Positions 9,735-20,676 of a stretch of 64,000 nucleotides of DNA are shown here, piece after piece. Within the stretch, counting starts at the first letter, position 1, and the number at the start of each line of letters is the position of its first letter. The notes under the pieces were generated by a model. That model had not been told where the DNA came from, did no database searches, and was given only the letters and a program-made list of their open reading frames with translations. The DNA is from Blakeslea trispora (lineage: Eukaryota; Mucoromycota; Mucoromycetes; Mucorales; Choanephoraceae). The stretch spans positions 62,001 to 126,000 of the forward strand of contig JAIWNE010000094.1 of NCBI GenBank assembly GCA_025331445.1, read 5' to 3'. The position numbers and the translations under genes were made by a program.

Positions 9735-12401
9735 ATGAACAACAACAACAACAACGCCACCATTATGGAAGTAGATGAGCTTCAAGAAGCCCGTGAACTT
9801 TTGGCCATGATGCGCCAAAGAGCCTTGGACTTGCGCCGTGAACACCAAGCCAAGTTCAAGAACGGTGAACCTGCTGATGACCTGCTTCAGCAGTACATGC
9901 TTGCTGCTCGCGATGTTGAAGACCTGCGCAGAACGTCCACCATCATGTTTCCGGGTGTTCAAGACTTCCAGGAGAAAAAGCCAATCGAGGCTCAACAATT
10001 GAAGATCCAGGAGATGCCCAGATTGATGGGCCCCCACGAGAAACCTGAAGGCAAGTATGATGGCCTCTTCAGAAATGTAAAACAATTTTTTGCTAGGTTG
10101 GAGCGATATGCGCACAGTCAAGGAATTGACCTTGACGCCGCCCACGACAAGTGCTTGCCCTTGTTGTTGGGTAACAACTACCGCGTCCACTATGAGAGAC
10201 AGATGGTAAGTGCCACTGCCAACGGCAATAGAGTCGCTTGGGAAACAGTGAAGTCGTGGTTAATTGAGTACCGCGACACTCCCAAGCAAAGAGCTGAGAG
10301 TATCAGAGTGCTTTTCAAGCAGCAAGCCCGAGAGGGTGAAACTGCCACCGAGTATGGAGCTCGTGTGAGAGAATTGCTGGGTTCGATGGAATTGAGTACC
10401 ATCAGCCTTGATGAGATGATTTTCAATGCATTGTGCATGAACCTTTCCACTACGTGGAATAATCAAATCATGCTTGCCTTGAGCCAACGCCATGGAGGTA
10501 TCAGAACGGCCAGCATCCATGAGATGATAGATTTCTTCAATGAGAACATCGTTGGGGAGGGTAGAGACCGCAGGAGAATTGAAACTCCTCATGCTCATTC
10601 GAGCCAGGGTCAAGGCCCTGTACCACAAAGAAGAGGAACTGAGGCCTCTAGATGGGCAACCAGAAGAAGAAGAATCGCCTGCGATCGTTGCGGCGGTGAG
10701 TACCAACCTGGCCACAACAGAGTGTGCCCTACACCCAGCGAGGGTCAAACAAGAATGCGAGCCCAGAGAGCCGCCATCCGTGTTGAGCAAACAGCTCAAG
10801 AACGAGAGCCTGCCCCTGTCGACAGCAGAATGACAAACCCCGTCGAACAAATGGTAGAGGAGCTGGATGATCAGAACAATCTTTCTGATTTCTCCGACAT
10901 TGAAGACATGATCCAATGTAAGCCAAAAAGACATGAAAAAAAGAGAAATATCATCGAGATAGAAGGAGAAGTTAACGTACCTATTTACGTAGAAGAATTG
11001 CCTATCCTCGCTTTGGTGGACAGTAGCGCCAATTTCTCCTCTCTGAATAAAAAATTTTGTTTACAAAATAATATTTGTATAATTGAGCACACAGAGGCAT
11101 CGAAGCCTGAGATATACTTGGCTAAGGCTGGGGAAAAGAGTAGTAGCTATGGTTACACAAATAAACTTAAATTGAGATATAATGGAAAATCTTATTTATT
11201 TCAATTTGAGGTGATGGACCTAGCATTTGACAAACCCATGTCAATAGGCACAGACTTAATGAAAGCACTAGGCATAGGATATACAGGATTAGCCATTACA
11301 TGGGATCCTCCTACCAAAGAAATAGAAGAGAGCCCTTTTAAAGACGCCCCTCAACCAAATGAAGACCCATTTGGCACAGCTGCTGAACAGCAGGATTTCC
11401 TTAAAGGTATCCGCACGTATTTAAAAGCCAATGAGGCCATACCTGCAGGCACATTCTGCACGCATCCAGACGCAATGATTTACTTAGACATCCCGGATAC
11501 AGTCGATGGGTACAAATCGCAATACCCTATTGCAGACACGCTCAAACCACGAGTACAAGAAACAGTCAATCAATGGCTGAATGACGGTATCATTTGTGAA
11601 GTACCCTCGAACGTAGATAACAGATGGAATAGTCCTCTGACTCTAGCACCCAAGAAAGACGGAAAAGGAAACTACACTGACAAGCGTCCTTGTTTGGATC
11701 CACGTCACATCAATAAGTATTTGAAGGAAGATCGATTCCCTCTGCCCAAGATTAACGAAATCTTTAAGAAACTGCAAGGAGCCAGTGTCTTCACTACCCT
11801 CGATCTTAAGAATGCTTTCCATCGCTTTCCTATTTATCCACCACACCAACACAAGACCGCTTTCACATCTGTGGATGGCAAGCAATATATGTTTCGAGGA
11901 TGCCCTTTTGGCCTGAAACCCATTTCATCCAAATTTCAACGAGTGATGTCCAAACTATTCGGAGCGGATCCCTTCATAAAATTCGTATCCACGTTTGTTG
12001 ACGATATCGTGATCTATAGTCGGAATATCAAGGAACATAGAGTTCATGTGCAGAGAGTGATCATGGAGCTCACTAAAGCTAGCTTAATACTGAACCCAAA
12101 GAAGTGCCATTTTGCACAGAGAAGTATCTACCTGTTGGGATTTTGTGTCTCCACGAATGGTCAAACTTACCTCTATATATACCCTGTACAATTAGCCATA
12201 AACAACAAAGTGTCAAAAAGATTGAACACGCCTCCTTTCAACATTATGTTTGGGAGAAGACTTAACGATTTTAAGAACTACAATGAGGAAACAGGTGAAA
12301 CAACCGCCCTGACGAAAGAACAAGTCACTCAAAGGATGAAAGACTTGCAAGAAATTGTGTTCCCTGCTATTGAAGCAAAAACACTGAAGGCTATTGTGTA
12401 A
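9735..12401 (+). pseudogene. Gag-protease-RT polyprotein, RNase H/integrase deleted
   Basis: An 888-codon open frame. Residues 1-~320 are Gag: coiled N-terminus, then a capsid-like region with LFRNVKQFFARLERY and WLIEYRDTPKQRAESIRVLFKQ, ending in a basic Cys/His stretch (CDRCGGEYQPGHNRVC). A protease-like strand follows (PILALVDSSANFSSLN), where the catalytic D-S/T-G is replaced by DSS. RT blocks are clear: PLTLAPKKDG, CLDPRHINKYL, FTTLDLKNAFHRFPI, FRGCPFGLKPISSKFQRVM, the catalytic FVDDIVIYS and LGFCVSTNG. At about 12165 the frame jumps to an integrase C-terminal segment (YPVQLAINNKVSKRLNTPPF). The deletion is in frame, so the ORF stays open until the nested LTR adds the stop at 12399-12401. 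The original frame resumes at 12904. Confidence 0.88.
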
Positions 12402-12903
12402 ATAATGTGGGTTATGAATAAAAGAATCAACGGGACAGAAAGTACTTTGATAATCCTTTTATTCTTTAAAAGTGGAATAATGTTTCTAAACTAAATAATA
12501 CAGTGGTTTTTATACAATTTCTAAAGTCTGTGTCTACTCGAATGTGAATGGATTCTACTAATCCTTATTCTCATAAAATATAAGGGAAATAATCTTTATA
12601 TGACGGTTGAGGTCTTCTTCCAGTGTTCTACCATTGTCCTGTATTTTTACCGTTCCTGAATACAGTTGGATTAGGACTTTAAGTTTGGTAAACTTTGATT
12701 TGGGCTTTGTGTAATTTCCCCACCTTTTTATTATGAGTAAGCATTTAAGTACTTCTTTTAGGTTATACTGCTTGAGTCTGATTATTTGCATGAGTCGATT
12801 TCCCATGTCTAATTATGTGTTGTATTTTGGTACAAGTGATTGTCTTCTTATTTAAGTTATTGTTCTAATATATTATTATATTCAATATGGTGTAATCACC
12901 ACA
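12397..12903 (+). repeat. Solo LTR, family B (507 bp), nested in gypsy element
   Basis: TGTAAATAATG...TCACCACA, flanked by TATTG on both sides (12392-12396 and 12904-12908). It is almost identical over 507 bp to the copy at 21939-22445; I see one difference (CTAATATAT versus CTAGTATAT). The flanks also share a longer 29-bp identity (see findings). Confidence 0.93.
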
Positions 12904-13477
12904 TATTGAAGCAAAAACACTGAAGGCTATTGAAGCCCAGAAAAAGAAGTTCGACACGCATCACAAGCATACCGATCTTCCTGAGAACAGTTTGGTGCGA
13001 ATTAAAATACACCCCAATTTTAGAGCAAAGATGGACCCGGTTTACGAAGGGCCATACACGATCATAAGAAAAAATCAAAATGGAGCCTATGTCTTAATGG
13101 ACACAACAGGCGAAATCCTGCCACGAAGCTACAACATAACACAACTGAAACCGGTGGTAGTTGATCATGTATTAGATCCAGAGAGCACACAAGAAGTGGA
13201 GAAAATCACTGCACACACACTAGATCCGGACACAAACAAATACGCCTATTACGTAAAGTGGAAAGATTTAGACGAATCCTACAATCAATGGGTAGCAGCA
13301 AAAGACTTCTACACACAGGGGATCATACAAGAATACTGGGATAACATTAAGCCCAAAACTCAGAACAAAAGAGATTCCAAAGAACCCAAGGGAAAAAGGG
13401 GACGACCCAGAAAAAGCCCCATGAATGATGGGTCACAAGATATGATAACCACTAGAAGAAAGAAACCTCGTAAATGA
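12904..13477 (+). pseudogene. Gypsy polyprotein C-terminus: integrase tail and chromodomain
   Basis: This is the continuation of the 9735 polyprotein after the nested LTR. It contains the integrase GPY/F-type module (NSLVRIKIHPNF..KMDPVYEGPYTI) and a chromodomain of the form YYVKWKDLDESYNQWVAAKDF. A basic tail follows with an AT-hook-like KGKRGRPRKS. Chromodomains of this type in Ty3/gypsy integrases direct insertion toward marked chromatin. The stop TGA is just before the 3' LTR. Confidence 0.85.
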
Positions 13478-13507
13478 AGAGAATGCGTTTACACTGGAGA
13501 GGAGTTA

Positions 13508-13660
13508 TGTGGTATTTACCACATCTAAATTACAATTTACAAACACAGATTCTATTAAGAAGAGTTTTTTATCGTGTCTAACACTTTCTCTCTTCACCTA
13601 ATAAAAGGCCTATATTATTTCTCGTTCAGTTCCTACTGTTACCAATCGACAAATACCACA
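13508..13660 (+). repeat. 3' LTR, family C (153 bp)
   Basis: Near-identical to 9567-9719, with the same TGTGGTATTT...AAATACCACA ends. It is followed by the target duplication TGATC. The 10 bp before it (GGAGAGGAGT, within 13497-13507) are purine-rich and could act as the polypurine tract. Confidence 0.92.
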
Positions 13661-15383
13661 TGATCAACTTTTTTGATTCAATATGCTTCCAATCAACCTG
13701 TCTTAATTCTCTAGTGCCATTTTACTCCACTGCTCAAGTTATCCTGACGAATACTGCTAGCTGCTTTATGAAACACTCAACTACCAAACTATTCATTGTG
13801 TCTTTTGACCATCTATTTGAGTCATGATCATTCAGAATACTTGTCCAATGCTTGAATACTTACCACTTTACGCTTTTGTTTTCATTCTTCTGTTTGTGCA
13901 CATACCTATTTTTGATGCACCATCTTCTAGCTTACTGGCAGTATAGTCTAAACAAAGTCCTTGGTTCTGCGTCTCATCATACAATGTACCCTTATGGCTA
14001 CCTTCTGCAAAGTGTTTAACTCTTATCAAATCAGTCCTCTTGTTATTTGTATGTCTTGAGTATCCGGTTTTCTGGTAAAGCTTGTCATTTAGCATATTCT
14101 CCAGCTTCTATTATATGCTCAAGTACTCTTTAATGTTGTTGTTCTTTGATCCGCTTTACTTATGTGTACCACTACTCGTCTCATGCCACCATTGCTTTTC
14201 TCTCTCTCTCTCGCTCTCCTCTTTCAAGTCAAGTTGCTTTCGTGTGTGCTGTTCTACTTAGGTCGGGCTACTAATTGTTTTTTCAACTCCCAAAAGTGCA
14301 GGGCTATACCTATGATCAAACATCATTCAGATACAGCTGCAACACAATTTTAGATATAAAAACAGAAATCTAAGTTATAAACGATGCTAAGGAAATGCCC
14401 GTATATAGCTTAAATTCTTTTGAAACCAATAAAAAACAAAACTACATACTTCCCAAACTAGGCCCAATGGATGAGCACTGCATAGAGAGTAAAAAAATAT
14501 TGATTTTCTCTATTCTCAAAATATAGCCAATTAAGAATGAGTATAAAGAAGTATTACTTGCTTAAAGTTACTTATTCGTATAAACCATCTTTGTTCATTT
14601 GCGCTGCCTGTAGAAAACGCACAAAATCATTGGATTTTAATCAGACAGAAATACATAAGGTCAGCTGATGGTGTTTGTGGTAAAAAAAAGTCTTTGTAAA
14701 GTCCAAAATATAATCACCTAATCCATTTGTACTTATAAGTACCTTGTGTCGTAGTGATATTTCTTTTCGTTTTTTGCTTTCTCTTTTTTATGTATTAGCT
14801 TCTCTTTCATGTTGCATCTTCAACAGGCATGACAAACCATAAACTACGCGTAGTAAATCAACTATGAACTTGGTGTGCATAGGCAGTAGAAAATAAACGT
14901 GATAATAATGTAAGCAAATATGTTAAGTTTTTTTTTGTTTTTATTCTAAATTTTTTTTAATGATATTGATAAGTATATAGTGCTACCGAATTTAAAGCTC
15001 CTACATTTTGTCAAAACTTTGAAGTTTTTCACAGCATCCCAAACTAAATAAAATACAATTCTAAAGCGATAACATTGTTCGTTGATCCTTTTTGAACTAG
15101 TTTATCGCCTCAGTTTTTTTTTTCCTCTGCAAAACTTTTGTGCAGTAAGGTCTCAAAGTTTGGCGGTTTTTAAATTTTTTGGCTGAGGCATAGTGGGGAG
15201 AGGTTAATATTGAAAAGAGCAGGCATACCTATAAAAAAAATCAAGTACCGCTTTTCGGGGATTTAAATAATAGCCAGCCAATTAGAAAGCTAGGCTATTT
15301 TTATATCGCGTTCGTGTAAGTATTAATTCGCGTCTGTTCGCGTTTGAGAAACCGCCTTTTGTTTACATTTACTATTATTAACT
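13661..15383. other. Intergenic, AT-rich, no gene recognised
   Basis: Only short reading frames with no recognisable content (for example 13868-14095 minus, 14162-14353 plus). The last 280 bp before 15384 should include the 5' end of the DDE transposon; GAGGTTAATATTGAAAAG at 15200-15217 reappears almost unchanged downstream of the gene at 17570-17587, as a direct rather than inverted repeat. Confidence 0.45.
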
Positions 15384-17487
15384 ATGCCTCGATTAAGCAA
15401 AAGAGCTCAACATTTCAAATCCCAAAAGAAAGACGAAAAAGGAAAACTTGTGAAGAGAGATGAAATTTCTGTTGAAACCTCAACAGTTAATAATGTCGAA
15501 GATTGGCAACTTTGGCAAACTACCGTGAGCACCTCGTGCCTTGACCGCTTGCGAGACAACAACAGCAGCATCAGAAAGAGAAAAGGCCATTATATGAAGA
15601 ACTCCACTACCACTAAGTGGAGAAAAACCAAGGAAGCTCAAAAGGTAGATCCCCGAGCAACACTCTTCAACTTTGGGATTACCTTGGAGGAAAAATCACT
15701 TCCTGTTGCCGAGGTAGAGATGAGTGCCTCCCAAAAGGAGTTGATCTTGATTGAGAAGTCTTTGGACTCAATCAAAGAGATCAACAAGCCTGTCATGAAC
15801 AAGAAACATGACGGAAGCTCTTTGGAGTCGTATAACTTCTTTCGTTATATGTCTGTCCAGAACTATTTCGCAAACAGACTTGCAGGATTAAAGAAGGGCA
15901 AAGCATCAGAAGAAGTTGCTAAGCATTTATGGCCTCATAACAACGAAGAATACCGTGCCAAATGCATTGTCAAATGGGCCAAGGAGTTCTTGGAAGCAAG
16001 TGAGCTTTCTGATCACTCTCAGGGCGCTCACATCAAGCGTGAGTCCTTCTTGAGTGACAACGATGTCAAAATGATGTCGTTGCAAAAGTTTAGAGAAATG
16101 AAGCCAGCTGAGCGTACAGTTTTAGCTTTAAAGCAGTACATCGAAGATGAAGTTGCTCCCTCTGTTCTCGGCGTTAGAGGCACAGTCTCGGAGTCTACTG
16201 TGGCCAAGTACCTCTATGAATGGGGGTACAGCTACCGCAAGAACCAAAAGACGATATTCTTCGATGGCCATGAGCGTCAAGACGTCGTAGAATATCGCAA
16301 CTCCTGGGCCAAAAGAATGATGGAGTATGCCACTAAGTCGGAATTTTACGCTGGTGAAAATCAGGAGGAGATCTTGGAGCCCAACTTGGAGGTAGGCGAA
16401 AAAAAACTGGTCTTTGTAACTCAAGATGAGTCCACGTTCTATGCCAATGACGGCAAGGATACCCTCTGGATGTCAAAGGATCCGAAAGAAAGGGCCTGGC
16501 TCCTCCATCATGGTTAGTGAGTTTCAGTGACCTTGTCATGGAACAATGAGGATCCGTGGTTGGAGCTCTAGAAAGCTGTTTAAAGCTGGGGAGAGCAGAG
16601 ATGGTTGGTGGACAAGTAAGGATATGGTCGCCCAGTTAAAGGATCATGTCATTGGGCTGTTTGAAAGCTTGCACCCAGATTGCCGAGCTGTATTCCTCTT
16701 TGATAACAGCTCAAATCATGGGGCTTACAGCGAAGACGCACTGGTTGCAAGCCGAATGACGCTCAATGAGAAACCATGGCCTTTAACTGAGCGATATCAG
16801 TTCAAGAATACAACCATTGAACTCTCTTCTGGTCAGCTTTTGGAGCAATCATTTTTCTATGACAAGGAGATTTCATCCCATGACTCCAAGGGTAGACCTA
16901 AAGTAAAGCACGTCAGATACTTCAAAGGTAAGAAAAGTTTAAGTACTCTTATTATAATGTAACTTAGTTTGACTCATTGGTTTAAAGGTATCAAAAGAAT
17001 TTTGGAAGAACGTGGACAATGGCTTTGCGACTTGAACGGAAAGACTTGGAAGATGCGCTGTGGTAGTCCCGAACCCGGAGTCAAGTCGATGTGTTGTGCA
17101 TTGCATTTTCTGGAAAGCAGACCAGACTTTCTGGCACAAAAAACTGCATTGCAAGAAGTTGTAGAAGATGCTGGCCACATCTTCGAGCTATACCCCAAGT
17201 ATCACTGCGAGTGTAATTGGATAGAAATGTATTGGGGTATGGCTAAAAGAGAGGCCCGGCTTAAATGTGATTACACATTTAAGTCGTTAGAAAAGAATAT
17301 TCCCGCGTTCTTAGATAAAGCTGGAAATATCGCTCAAATCAGGAGGTATTTCCAGCGCTGTATGAACTATATCGAAGCATACAGCAAGCAAGAACGCGGG
17401 AGAGAAGTGGCAGCTGATGTCAAAAAGTTTGTTGAGAAAAGATACCTTTCTCACAGAAAAGTAAAGATACCCAAAGACCTTGAGTAA
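15384..17487 (+). pseudogene. DDE-superfamily transposase (IS630/Tc1-like fold), frameshifted
   Basis: Three pieces form one protein. Piece 1 (15384 to about 16480) has a basic N-terminus, a helix-turn-helix-like region (ESTVAKYLYEWGYSYRKNQKT) and the first catalytic Asp in VTQDESTFYANDGKDTLWM. A one-base shift near 16480 moves the frame, and a TGA at 16528-16530 interrupts it. Piece 2 holds the second Asp block (CRAVFLFDNSSNHGAYSEDAL). A clean 60-bp GT-AG intron (16928-16987) then joins YFK to GIKRILEERG. Piece 3 carries the third acidic residue in PKYHCECNWIEMYWGMAKREAR. The spacing and the NH..Y and NWIE motifs fit the long DDE transposases, often annotated as hypothetical proteins, of basidiomycetes and Mucoromycota. 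One frameshift and one nonsense codon make this copy inactive. Confidence 0.8.
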
Positions 17488-17660
17488 GCTTCTTTTTTTT
17501 TTTAATAAAATTACTAGTAAAAATATCTACGACATGAGTTCAATCCCTGTAGAGTGCATTTTTTTTTGGGAGGTCAATATTGAAAAGATTTTGAAATCTG
17601 GGGGGTTTAAGCTCAGTGGCACGTTATGTAGATTGATAATAATAAAAGAAGAAAAAACGA

Positions 17661-18554
17661 CTAAGAAAGCTCATCTAACGAGGTGATGCCAGCATCGTTA
17701 GAGAAAATGATTGCCTGCATTTTACGCATGTATGTTTTTTCAAAACCATGCTTGTGATTTGTTTTGACGTTTTTGAGGAAAAGGTTGTTTCTTTCAAAGT
17801 TGAAAGCCCAAAAGCAAGAGACAGGACCCCATTTACGCATACAGTCGCGGAGATGCAGCATAAAATGGAAATTGGGTGGAACAGATTCAGAGCCGTAGGC
17901 AAGTTCATATTTTTTCGCAAAGTTTAAGAGATGAGTGTGAACTACATCAATATCAGCAATTTTTATCACGCCAGAATCAAGGATTCGTAGAGCATGGATC
18001 AACTCCATCATGTGCATGTAAACAGAGGCATCAAGAATGGGAGGACAAAGGAGAGCATGGGCCATAGAGGTCATAAAGTCTTTAAATTCGACTGCTTTGA
18101 CATATGGAAATCCATTTTTGGTGATTTTCTTTGATATTGGATTGCCAGGAGCCTGAGGATTAAACCTCATATGGCATCTCATGATATCTTGAACCTTCAG
18201 ATAAGCATCTTCCGGCATCATTTTAATAAGAGCAGTTTTGGCAGCACCCAAGTATAAAACGTGCATAGGCTCAATAGCCAGCAGGTCATAAGAAAAGTAA
18301 GGCAACTTGAAAAGCACCGAAAAACGAACACCACTTGCTTGCTCTAACTCTTGTCGTTGTCTTGCTGTCACAGCCTCCTTCCAAGCACGAGAGCTTGCTC
18401 TGGTTTCTTCTTGGGTTCTTCTTCTCCAACTGTCACAATTCCAATTGCAATGATTTCTTTGGTTGCTTGGTCCCGTAATGCTTGGAAATTGTGTATTGTG
18501 GTCTATCAACTGCCAGAAAGAATTAGAATCAGGTAAAGAGTTAGTGTTTATCAT
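17661..18554 (-). CDS. Tnp2/Plavaka-like transposase-derived ORF, uninterrupted
   Basis: A 297-aa frame from the in-frame ATG at 18554 (the open stretch extends to 18602 with no other ATG). From about residue 40 it aligns with the centre of the two Tnp2-like copies in this window: CDSWRRRTQEETRASSRAW then GVRFSVLFKLPYFSYDLLAIEPMHVLYLG, and later CFWAFNFERNNLFLKNVKTNHKHGFEKTYMRK, equivalent to HWLFNFERYNQDLKGIKTNRK in the copy at 31023-33047. The first ~40 residues are Asn/Ser/Thr-rich and match nothing I know. No stop or frameshift interrupts the homologous 250 residues, unlike the other two copies. It lies tail to tail with the DDE transposase, 173 bp away. It may be a degraded transposase piece or a retained derivative. 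Confidence 0.6.
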   Translation of the reverse strand: MINTNSLPDSNSFWQLIDHNTQFPSITGPSNQRNHCNWNCDSWRRRTQEETRASSRAWKEAVTARQRQELEQASGVRFSVLFKLPYFSYDLLAIEPMHVLYLGAAKTALIKMMPEDAYLKVQDIMRCHMRFNPQAPGNPISKKITKNGFPYVKAVEFKDFMTSMAHALLCPPILDASVYMHMMELIHALRILDSGVIKIADIDVVHTHLLNFAKKYELAYGSESVPPNFHFMLHLRDCMRKWGPVSCFWAFNFERNNLFLKNVKTNHKHGFEKTYMRKMQAIIFSNDAGITSLDELS

Positions 18555-18602
18555 GGAAAAAGTAAAAGTATTTGTATTGCTAAGATCTATGTGTTCATTC
18601 AA

Positions 18603-19377
18603 TACAAGTGGTATTTATATATGGGAAGTGAATCATAACCCGTTCATATGATTTCATTATGATGTTTGTTATTAGGAGCTTTTTCATTTACTAAGTAAGT
18701 GAAGGTCTAGTTAGCATTAAGATCTTTAAAAAATGTTGATTATTTGCAACCCAATAAGGGACAATTGTTCTATTAGTTATGATATGTTGTGCACTTGATA
18801 TAACATAGGGCACAAGTGACAGCCAAAATTGTTTGTGAAGTTTTGTATTAGATAGAAATTGAAAGTCAAAAGTAAGAACTTAGAAACGTGTTATACCAGT
18901 TTGTTACACAAAACGTCAGAGATAGTTGTATTTATTCTGATCATTACAAGAGTGTCCAAACTAGAGGATTCGGTAATATGTTTATCCTTGATCTCAAACT
19001 AAGATCATTTATATGAGTAATCAATTCTGGATCTATTTGTTGAATATGAAGATTGACAGCTATTGTTGTCCATGTTGAGTTTTCTGATTAGAAACAACGA
19101 GAGTCTTGTGTCTGATCATGAAGTTCTGTACTACTCTAATTCACTGAGTTGTGTTTGTATGTTGATGTTGTATAGTATATTGTTTGTTATAGAGTTCTGA
19201 TATGGCGCGCAATAGATAGAGTGTATCTTGTAAAAGTTAAATATGTCATATTTTGTGTATTGAGTTGATATTCTTGATGTGTTTATAAAGCTACACGATA
19301 TAGGTAGTTTTTATACATTCAATTTCAAATAATAGTTTCTTTTCTTAAAAACTTGTCAGTGTCAAGTTTAATGATTG
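18603..19377. other. AT-rich, nothing recognised
   Basis: No coding pattern, RNA gene or repeat recognised. Confidence 0.4.
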
Positions 19378-19880
19378 TTATTCTGATGTTAAGAGATATG
19401 GTATAGATTTGCATGAAGGGTAACGTAAGAGTTTTTTATGGCAAATCATTAAACCTTTTGTAAGCAATTGCTGGCAGCTAAGGTTGATTACATGACTAAT
19501 ACAAAAGATCCAATTTTCTTGCCTGTCGGTTAGATTGCTGATTTCGGTCATCATTTTACCCATATTAGAGCCTTTGTCAGTAGTGATACTAAAAGCTTGC
19601 TTTCCATCTTAGAGTCTCTTAACACTTGCATAAATACTTTAGTAGGATATTCACCTGATAGACAAAAGTTAGTGAATCCCTCAAAGTGTTGATTTCAATT
19701 GTTTACCAGTATGCTTGCTTTGGTTCCCAATTGAAATTGATAGAATGAGCAACTATACAGAGAAAATCAACCTGTGTAATCGAAGTCCAAATATCGCAAG
19801 TAAATGAAATAAATTCATGTTGTGAAAGACAAGTTGTCATTTTAACTTTCAACCCGTCGTAGTACTGTTGTATGTCTTGT
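19378..19880 (-). pseudogene. hAT-family transposase relic
   Basis: On the minus strand, FISFTCDIWTS is followed by FLCIVAHSINFNWEPKQ, then SITTDKGSNMGKMM and WIFCISHVINLSCQQLL. These are the hAT blocks around the first catalytic Asp (T.D.WTS), the Y..VT.H.ID..W strand, the TTD..SN motif, and the C..H.LNL motif. At least two in-frame stops break it, and neither the C-terminal dimerisation region nor the N-terminal zinc finger was found. Minus-strand upstream DNA at 20105-20320 is a repeat shared with 33607-33820 and may belong to the same element. Confidence 0.65.
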
Positions 19881-20104
19881 TTTTATGGTGTTTCCTGAAA
19901 CAAATTAAGCATATCATCTACATTTGGTTCGTCTGCACACAATGAAATCGCCTAGCTTTTGAAGAAAAAACTTTACTGGATTAACCTATTATGCGTTGAA
20001 GCTGTTCTTTTTTTTCTAAGAAACAAAAATACAGTTTAGTCAAAAGCCTTGCATTAAGACATATCAATTGGCGGCTTTCAAGATTCATGAATTTAATTCT
20101 TTGT

Positions 20105-20320
20105 AATTGATGTTGGTCGGCAACGATGCTTTTAGGTGCGTTATTGTGAGAGAAAAAAAAACCTGAGGTAATATCATGCTGTAGCTATTATGAGCCTCGA
20201 TATCAATGTTTTTTTTTGTGCTGAGAAGCATTTAGCAATTGATGAACGAAAAAATGATATACAATAGTCAAAATTAAATGATTAAAAAGGTAGTAAGCAT
20301 AAAAAATGTATATGGGCACA
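20105..20320. repeat. Dispersed repeat, copy 1 (about 215 bp)
   Basis: Similar in order and spacing to 33607-33820: a GTCGG...AA.GATG..TTTT word, then ATCATGCTGTA, then TAGCAATTGATG.. and TAAGCATAAA.AAATGTAT. Divergence is considerable (perhaps one third of bases). It probably represents the end of a transposon family. Confidence 0.6.
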
Positions 20321-20676
20321 AACGTTTAGGTACAACAAGAAAAAGCGTTTATGTACACCATCTTATTTTCTCTCTTTTACTGCAGAATAATGAGCAGTAA
20401 TCATTGTAAATAATCAATTTCAATCTCTTTCTCTTTATATGCTAAGAATGAAGATATAGTCTTTTTATACCATTAAAAAAAGAAACAAGATATGCATCAA
20501 TAAAAACTGGTCTATACAAAGAATAAACAAACGATCAATATATCAATCAATGAGGGCATTGATAAGTAATGTAGTTAACTTGCTCTATTATAGCCTTTTC
20601 TTTTCTCTAATTATTACAAAAGTAAAAATATCTTACAAACAAAGGTGAAAAAAGCTATTGAGTAAACAATCGGCTA

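Larger units (their letters stand above)
9567..13660 (+). mobile_element. Chromodomain Ty3/gypsy retrotransposon, internally deleted, with nested solo LTR
   Basis: Both 153-bp LTRs (9567-9719, 13508-13660) and a perfect 5-bp target duplication TGATC (9562-9566, 13661-13665) define the whole insertion. The interior encodes Gag, a protease-like region, part of RT, then jumps directly to the end of integrase and a chromodomain tail. RNase H and the integrase core are missing. A 507-bp family-B solo LTR (12397-12903) was inserted later. The element cannot be autonomous. The chromodomain places it among chromoviruses. Confidence 0.92.

Noticed and set aside
12558..12806. 82-aa minus-strand ORF repeated identically at 22100-22348
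   Set aside because: Both lie inside the family-B LTR; the protein identity only reflects the duplicated LTR.
15130..17640. Terminal inverted repeats of the DDE element starting GTGC
   Set aside because: The two candidate ends match only about half of their positions, and the best-conserved shared word (TATTGAAAAG context) is direct, not inverted.
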